From Pseudoclavibacter helvolus (GTDB taxonomy: Bacteria > Actinomycetota > Actinomycetes > Actinomycetales > Microbacteriaceae): a DNA stretch of 35,591 nt. The stretch covers positions 1 through 35,591 of the forward strand of contig NZ_JACHWJ010000007.1 of NCBI RefSeq assembly GCF_014191305.1, in the 5' to 3' direction. The position numbers and the translations under genes are program-made. The notes beneath the pieces are model-generated. The model was given only the letters and a program-made list of their open reading frames with translations. It did no database searches and had not been told where the DNA came from. Below, piece after piece: positions 31,860-35,591 of this stretch; position 1 is the stretch's first letter, and each line of letters opens with the position of its first letter.

Positions 31860-31866
31860 GGAGGTC

Positions 31867-34227
31867 ATGGACCACGCACCGCGCGCAGCTGTGCCACGGT
31901 TCCTGCGTGCCTTTGCACGCCGGGTTGTCCCTGCGACGCTCCTGGCGTCGCTGTTGGCACTCGGGGTCGCCGGTGGCGCGTCAGCAGCACCCACGAGCCA
32001 GCCGAGCCCGACCACGATCGTTGCCCAAGCGGCCGAGCCGCGCGCGATCGCCGATGCTCCCGACGGGCAGGTGTCGATCTATGCCGCGCCTGCCGACGGC
32101 GGGCTCGTGCAGCCGGGCGGACCGCTTGTTGTTGAGCTCGTTGTCGTGAACAAGACCGAAGCGGATCTCGCTCCTGCCCAGCTCGAGTTGGCTGTCGGGG
32201 CCTCCACGATCGATACGAGATTCGCGCTGGATGCGTGGAGCTCCTCGAGCAACGAGGCTGCGGTCGAGCGCCTGGACGTCGTCGCGAGCCTGGCCACCAA
32301 GACCATCGCTCCCGGAGAGACGGACATCGTCAACGTCTCCGTTCCCGCAGAAGGACTTCCGTTCGCCGCGACCGACGACTTCGGACCGCGAGCTATGGCC
32401 GCGACCCTCACGAGCGAAGACTCGAAGCTCGCCCAGGCCCGTTCAACCATCATCCTCAACGGCGTCGCTGCAGCAGAGCCGACCCTCGTCTCGACTGTTG
32501 TCCCCATCACTTCTGGCCTGTTCGTCGACGCCGACGAACCGCTGCTCAATAGCCAGCACCTCGCCGAGCAGACCGCCCCAGGCGGGCGGCTGAACGAGAT
32601 CTTGACCGCGGTCGAGGCCAGCCCGAACACGACAGTCGCCATCGACCCCCGCATCCTCGCCTCGATCCGCGTGCTCGGCTCGGCGGCGCCCGCATCTGCG
32701 CTCAGCTGGCTCGACCGGCTGACGGCGCTCGACAACCAGACGTTCGAGCTGCCGTTCGCCGATGCGAGCCTCACGCTGCAGTCACAGTGGGGCGCGCAGC
32801 AGCCGCTCGAGGTCACGAACTTCGACTTCGCCATCGACCCGGCGAACTTCGCCGACCCGGAGGAGACCGAGACGGCCACGCCGGCTCCAACACCGACTGA
32901 GAGCGCAGACACTGGCACAACGACGCCATCCGAGGATGGCGATGCCGGCAACGGCGTCGACGCATCCATCACTCCGGAAGCCACGGACGCGGAGTCTCCC
33001 ACCGCGACGCCCACTGAGGAACCAGAGCCCGTCGCTCCTCCCGTTCCCACGACCGAGAGCCTCGTGAGCTTCCCCTACTCGATGAGCGGCGTCGTCTGGC
33101 CCCAGGCGGGCACTGTGCAGTCCACCGACCTCGACAAGTTCCGCGGCTGGGGCGGAGAGTCCATCATCCTCGATGACACCAACGCGGGCGTGAGCGCCGA
33201 TGCGGACTTCACTGAGAGCGCGCAGGCGACCGTCGCAGGCTGGAACGCGGTCATCGCCGAGAAGATCCTGGATGATGCGATCGACGACGCCGTGCACGCA
33301 GCGACGGACGAGGAATGGAACGAAGCCGCGACGCGCATCGCGACGCTGCTCGCCGTCGTGACGCGCGAGCTGCCGTACGAGCCCCGCACGCTTGTCGGTA
33401 CCGTCACACGGGACGAGTTTGACGGCGAGCGCCTTGCGCAGACCCTCCAGTTCGTGGACGGGCTGAGCTGGGCCGCAACGACGCCGTTGACGTTCCCTAG
33501 TGACGACGACTCGGAGCGCCGAGAGGCTTCGCTGATCGACGGCGGAGTCGGTGAAGTCGCGTTCAACCGGATGACAAGCGTCATGCAGACGATCGAGCGT
33601 GCCCAGGTCATCTCGACCATCTTCGATGACCCACTCGACTACAGCGACCCGGTGCGCACCGCAGGCGTCGGTGCGCTCTCGACGGGCTGGGCGACCGCAC
33701 CCGGCGACGCGCAGGACGCTGCGAGCAGCCTCCGCTCCTACGTGGACTTCACCGAGAACTCGGTACAGCTCGGCGACACCAGCGATGCGCTTATCGTCGG
33801 CCGGGACACTGAACTGCCGCTGTTCGTCTCGAACGCGGTCAAGAACAGAAAAGTCACGGTGCTCGTCGAGGTCCGCCCGACGACCGGTGCCGTCGAGACC
33901 GGTGACGCGGTGGCACTGTCGATCGAGCCGGAGTCCATGTCCCGCGTCGGCATCCCCATCACCGCGATCGCCAACGGGGCCACCTACGTCAAGGTTAACG
34001 TCATGACCCCTGAGGGTGAGCCCCTCGCCTCGACGAAGCAGATCCGACTGGATGTGCGCGCCGAGTGGGAGAGCATCGCCATCCTCATCGCGAGTATCGG
34101 ACTGGCCGTGCTCTTCGTCGCCGGCCTCGTGCGAACGATTCGTCGCCGACGCGCGGCGGTCGCGGGGGCAACCAGCGATGCGAGCGACGCCGACACCGTC
34201 GACGCGACCGAGAGCACCAAGGAGTAG
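31867..34227 (+). CDS. DUF6049 family secreted, membrane-anchored protein
   Basis: A 786-residue envelope protein. An N-terminal signal peptide (about 1-40, LLASLLALGVAGGASAAPTS) is followed by a beta-rich region (VQPGGPLVVELVVVNKTEAD), a polysaccharide-deacetylase-like middle part, a long Thr/Pro/Glu-rich insert (about 335-390), and one helix near the C-terminus (AILIASIGLAVLFVAGLVRT) with a basic stop and an acidic tail. The mycobacterial counterpart is Rv3909, always next to murJ and pcnA. Its function is unknown. Strong linkage to murJ (two bases apart) suggests a role in lipid II flipping or peptidoglycan assembly. Confidence 0.88.
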   Translation: MDHAPRAAVPRFLRAFARRVVPATLLASLLALGVAGGASAAPTSQPSPTTIVAQAAEPRAIADAPDGQVSIYAAPADGGLVQPGGPLVVELVVVNKTEADLAPAQLELAVGASTIDTRFALDAWSSSSNEAAVERLDVVASLATKTIAPGETDIVNVSVPAEGLPFAATDDFGPRAMAATLTSEDSKLAQARSTIILNGVAAAEPTLVSTVVPITSGLFVDADEPLLNSQHLAEQTAPGGRLNEILTAVEASPNTTVAIDPRILASIRVLGSAAPASALSWLDRLTALDNQTFELPFADASLTLQSQWGAQQPLEVTNFDFAIDPANFADPEETETATPAPTPTESADTGTTTPSEDGDAGNGVDASITPEATDAESPTATPTEEPEPVAPPVPTTESLVSFPYSMSGVVWPQAGTVQSTDLDKFRGWGGESIILDDTNAGVSADADFTESAQATVAGWNAVIAEKILDDAIDDAVHAATDEEWNEAATRIATLLAVVTRELPYEPRTLVGTVTRDEFDGERLAQTLQFVDGLSWAATTPLTFPSDDDSERREASLIDGGVGEVAFNRMTSVMQTIERAQVISTIFDDPLDYSDPVRTAGVGALSTGWATAPGDAQDAASSLRSYVDFTENSVQLGDTSDALIVGRDTELPLFVSNAVKNRKVTVLVEVRPTTGAVETGDAVALSIEPESMSRVGIPITAIANGATYVKVNVMTPEGEPLASTKQIRLDVRAEWESIAILIASIGLAVLFVAGLVRTIRRRRAAVAGATSDASDADTVDATESTKE

Positions 34228-34229
34228 GC

Positions 34230-35591
34230 ATGGCTCAGGGCATCGCTCGGGCGAGCGCGCTCCTGGCATCGGGCACCATGGTGTCGCGCGTGCTGGGCTT
34301 CGTGAAGGCCATCGTCATCGCGCAGACCATCGGCGTCATCGGCGTCTCCGCCGATGCGTTCGCCGGCGCGAACCAGCTGCCGAGCAACATCTACTCGATC
34401 ATCTCGGTCGGCCTCCTCAACGCCGTCATCGTCCCCCAGGTCGTGAAGGCGGCGAGGCACGAGGACGGCGGGCAGCTCTACGTCAACCGGCTCGTCACGC
34501 TCGCCATGGTGTTGCTCGGCGGGCTCACCGTCCTCGCAACGGTCGGCGCACCCATCATCGGCGCGCTGTACGGCGCCAGCCTCAGCTCCGAGCAGCTCGG
34601 CCTCCTCGTGGCATTCGCCTACTGGTGCATGCCGCAGATCTTCTTCTACGGCATGTACGCCGTGCTCGGCGAGATCCTCAACGCCCGCGGGCTGTTCGGG
34701 CCGTTCGCGTGGGCGCCCGTCATCAACAACGTAGTCGGCATCGCCGGGCTCCTGCTCTTCAGCACGGTCTTCGGTGCGGACCCGACGGGCCAGGACCGAA
34801 TGATCTCCGACTGGGATCCGACGATGATCGCAATGCTCGGCGGCACCGCGACAATCGGTGTCGCAATGCAGACCATCGTGCTCCTGTTCTTCTGGCGTCG
34901 CGCGGGCCTCCGCTTCGGCCTCGACTTCCAGTTCCGCGGCACCGGCCTCGGTCAGGTCGGCAAGCTCGCCGGCTGGACGCTCGGCATGCTGATCATCATG
35001 CAGCTCGCCGGGCTCGTCGAGACGATCGTCGCCAACCTCGCGTTCGGGCGTGCGGCGTCAATCGCGGCCATGCAGAACGCGTTCCTCATCTTTGCGCTCC
35101 CGCACGCCGTCATCGCCGTCTCCATTGCCACCGCCTTCTTCACCCGCATGAGCGCCGCGATCAGCGACGGGCGGCCGAAGGACTTCATCCGCGACCTCTC
35201 CGAGGGTTCGCGCCTCATCGGCATGTTCCTCGTCTTCTCCGGGTTCGGGCTGGCGATCGTCTCCGTGCCGTTCGCGAGGATCTTCGCTTCCACCGACGCC
35301 GGCATCAACTCCATCGCGATGACGCTCATTGCCTTCCTCGTCGGCCTCATCCCCTTCAGCGGCCTGTTCCTCGTGCAGCGCGCGTTCTACGCTCTCGAAG
35401 ACACGAAGACGGTGTTCTTCGTCTTCCTCTTCACGGTTCCCCTGCACATCTTCGGCATGGCACTCGCCGCGATTGGCCCGTTCGAGCTGATCGTCGTGGG
35501 CCTGGCCCTCATGCAGTCGATCATGTCGACGCTGCGGCTCGCGATCCTGCTCTTCATCCTTCGGAAGCGGATGGGGCAGCTCGACTTCGCC
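34230..35591 (+). CDS. murJ: Lipid II flippase MurJ (partial, 3' end outside window)
   Basis: The first 454 residues of MurJ, which flips the peptidoglycan precursor lipid II across the membrane. Translation gives SALLASGTMVSRVLGFVKAI at the N-terminus, then ADAFAGANQLPSNIYSIISV, GLLNAVIVPQVVKA, FAYWCMPQIFFYGMYAVLGE and NARGLFGPFAWAPVINNVVG, with at least twelve helices before the window end. AAGGAG within the end of the DUF6049 gene lies six bases before the ATG at 34230, and the two genes are two bases apart. No stop codon occurs up to the end. Actinobacterial MurJ often carries a long C-terminal extension, which cannot be judged here. Confidence 0.96.
   Translation, partial: MAQGIARASALLASGTMVSRVLGFVKAIVIAQTIGVIGVSADAFAGANQLPSNIYSIISVGLLNAVIVPQVVKAARHEDGGQLYVNRLVTLAMVLLGGLTVLATVGAPIIGALYGASLSSEQLGLLVAFAYWCMPQIFFYGMYAVLGEILNARGLFGPFAWAPVINNVVGIAGLLLFSTVFGADPTGQDRMISDWDPTMIAMLGGTATIGVAMQTIVLLFFWRRAGLRFGLDFQFRGTGLGQVGKLAGWTLGMLIIMQLAGLVETIVANLAFGRAASIAAMQNAFLIFALPHAVIAVSIATAFFTRMSAAISDGRPKDFIRDLSEGSRLIGMFLVFSGFGLAIVSVPFARIFASTDAGINSIAMTLIAFLVGLIPFSGLFLVQRAFYALEDTKTVFFVFLFTVPLHIFGMALAAIGPFELIVVGLALMQSIMSTLRLAILLFILRKRMGQLDFA

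Overview
The window is high-GC DNA that reads as the chromosome of an actinobacterium, most likely of the family Microbacteriaceae. The basis is the block murJ / DUF6049 gene / pcnA / rpsF-ssb-rpsR-rplI / dnaB, a cysteine-free bS18, a DnaB beginning MSIAHLG from a GTG codon, an SSB ending in DFDEPPF, an LAxTG sortase motif, and many leaderless-looking genes with a TANNNT -10 box six or seven bases before the start codon. In this family murJ normally lies close to oriC, so the right edge is probably near the origin. No tRNA, rRNA, CRISPR array, transposase or prophage gene was recognised.

Left part (1-9240): the end of a PucR-type regulator; a secreted carbohydrate module made of a frameshifted GH106 alpha-L-rhamnosidase-like gene followed by a wall-anchored LAxTG protein, behind a promoter and an 18-bp LacI-type palindrome; an alpha/beta hydrolase divergent from an FGE-sulfatase-domain protein; a small multidrug export protein divergent from a NarL-type histidine kinase/response regulator pair.

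Middle part (9240-23160): a LysR regulator divergent from an EamA (RhtA-like) exporter; a protein tyrosine phosphatase and an MFS transporter; an operon padR-DUF1048-ABC ATPase-ABC permease facing away from a second padR plus an ABC1/AarF kinase; a DUF1905/YdeI protein divergent from a receiver-like/thioredoxin-reductase-like fusion that carries a frameshift; an NhaA antiporter fused to a DsbA-like domain; and a small membrane protein.

Right part (23330-35591): replication, ribosome and envelope housekeeping genes. dnaB lies downstream of a 246-bp cluster of DnaA boxes. An MptB-like mannosyltransferase separates dnaB from rplI-rpsR-ssb-rpsF. On the plus strand follow a low-complexity/MmpS-like membrane protein, the DUF6049 protein and murJ (cut by the window end), with pcnA on the minus strand between them.

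The most interesting non-coding signals are the DnaA-box cluster with two AT-rich 10-mer repeats upstream of dnaB, a two-member family of 60-64 nt hairpin elements that both sit between convergent genes, a perfect 50-bp palindrome between another convergent pair, and two genes whose best initiation signal leads into a short ORF ending in TGA, in frame with and just before the apparent start. Three single-base frameshifts interrupt otherwise well-conserved genes. They are either real decay or assembly errors, and the sequence alone cannot decide.
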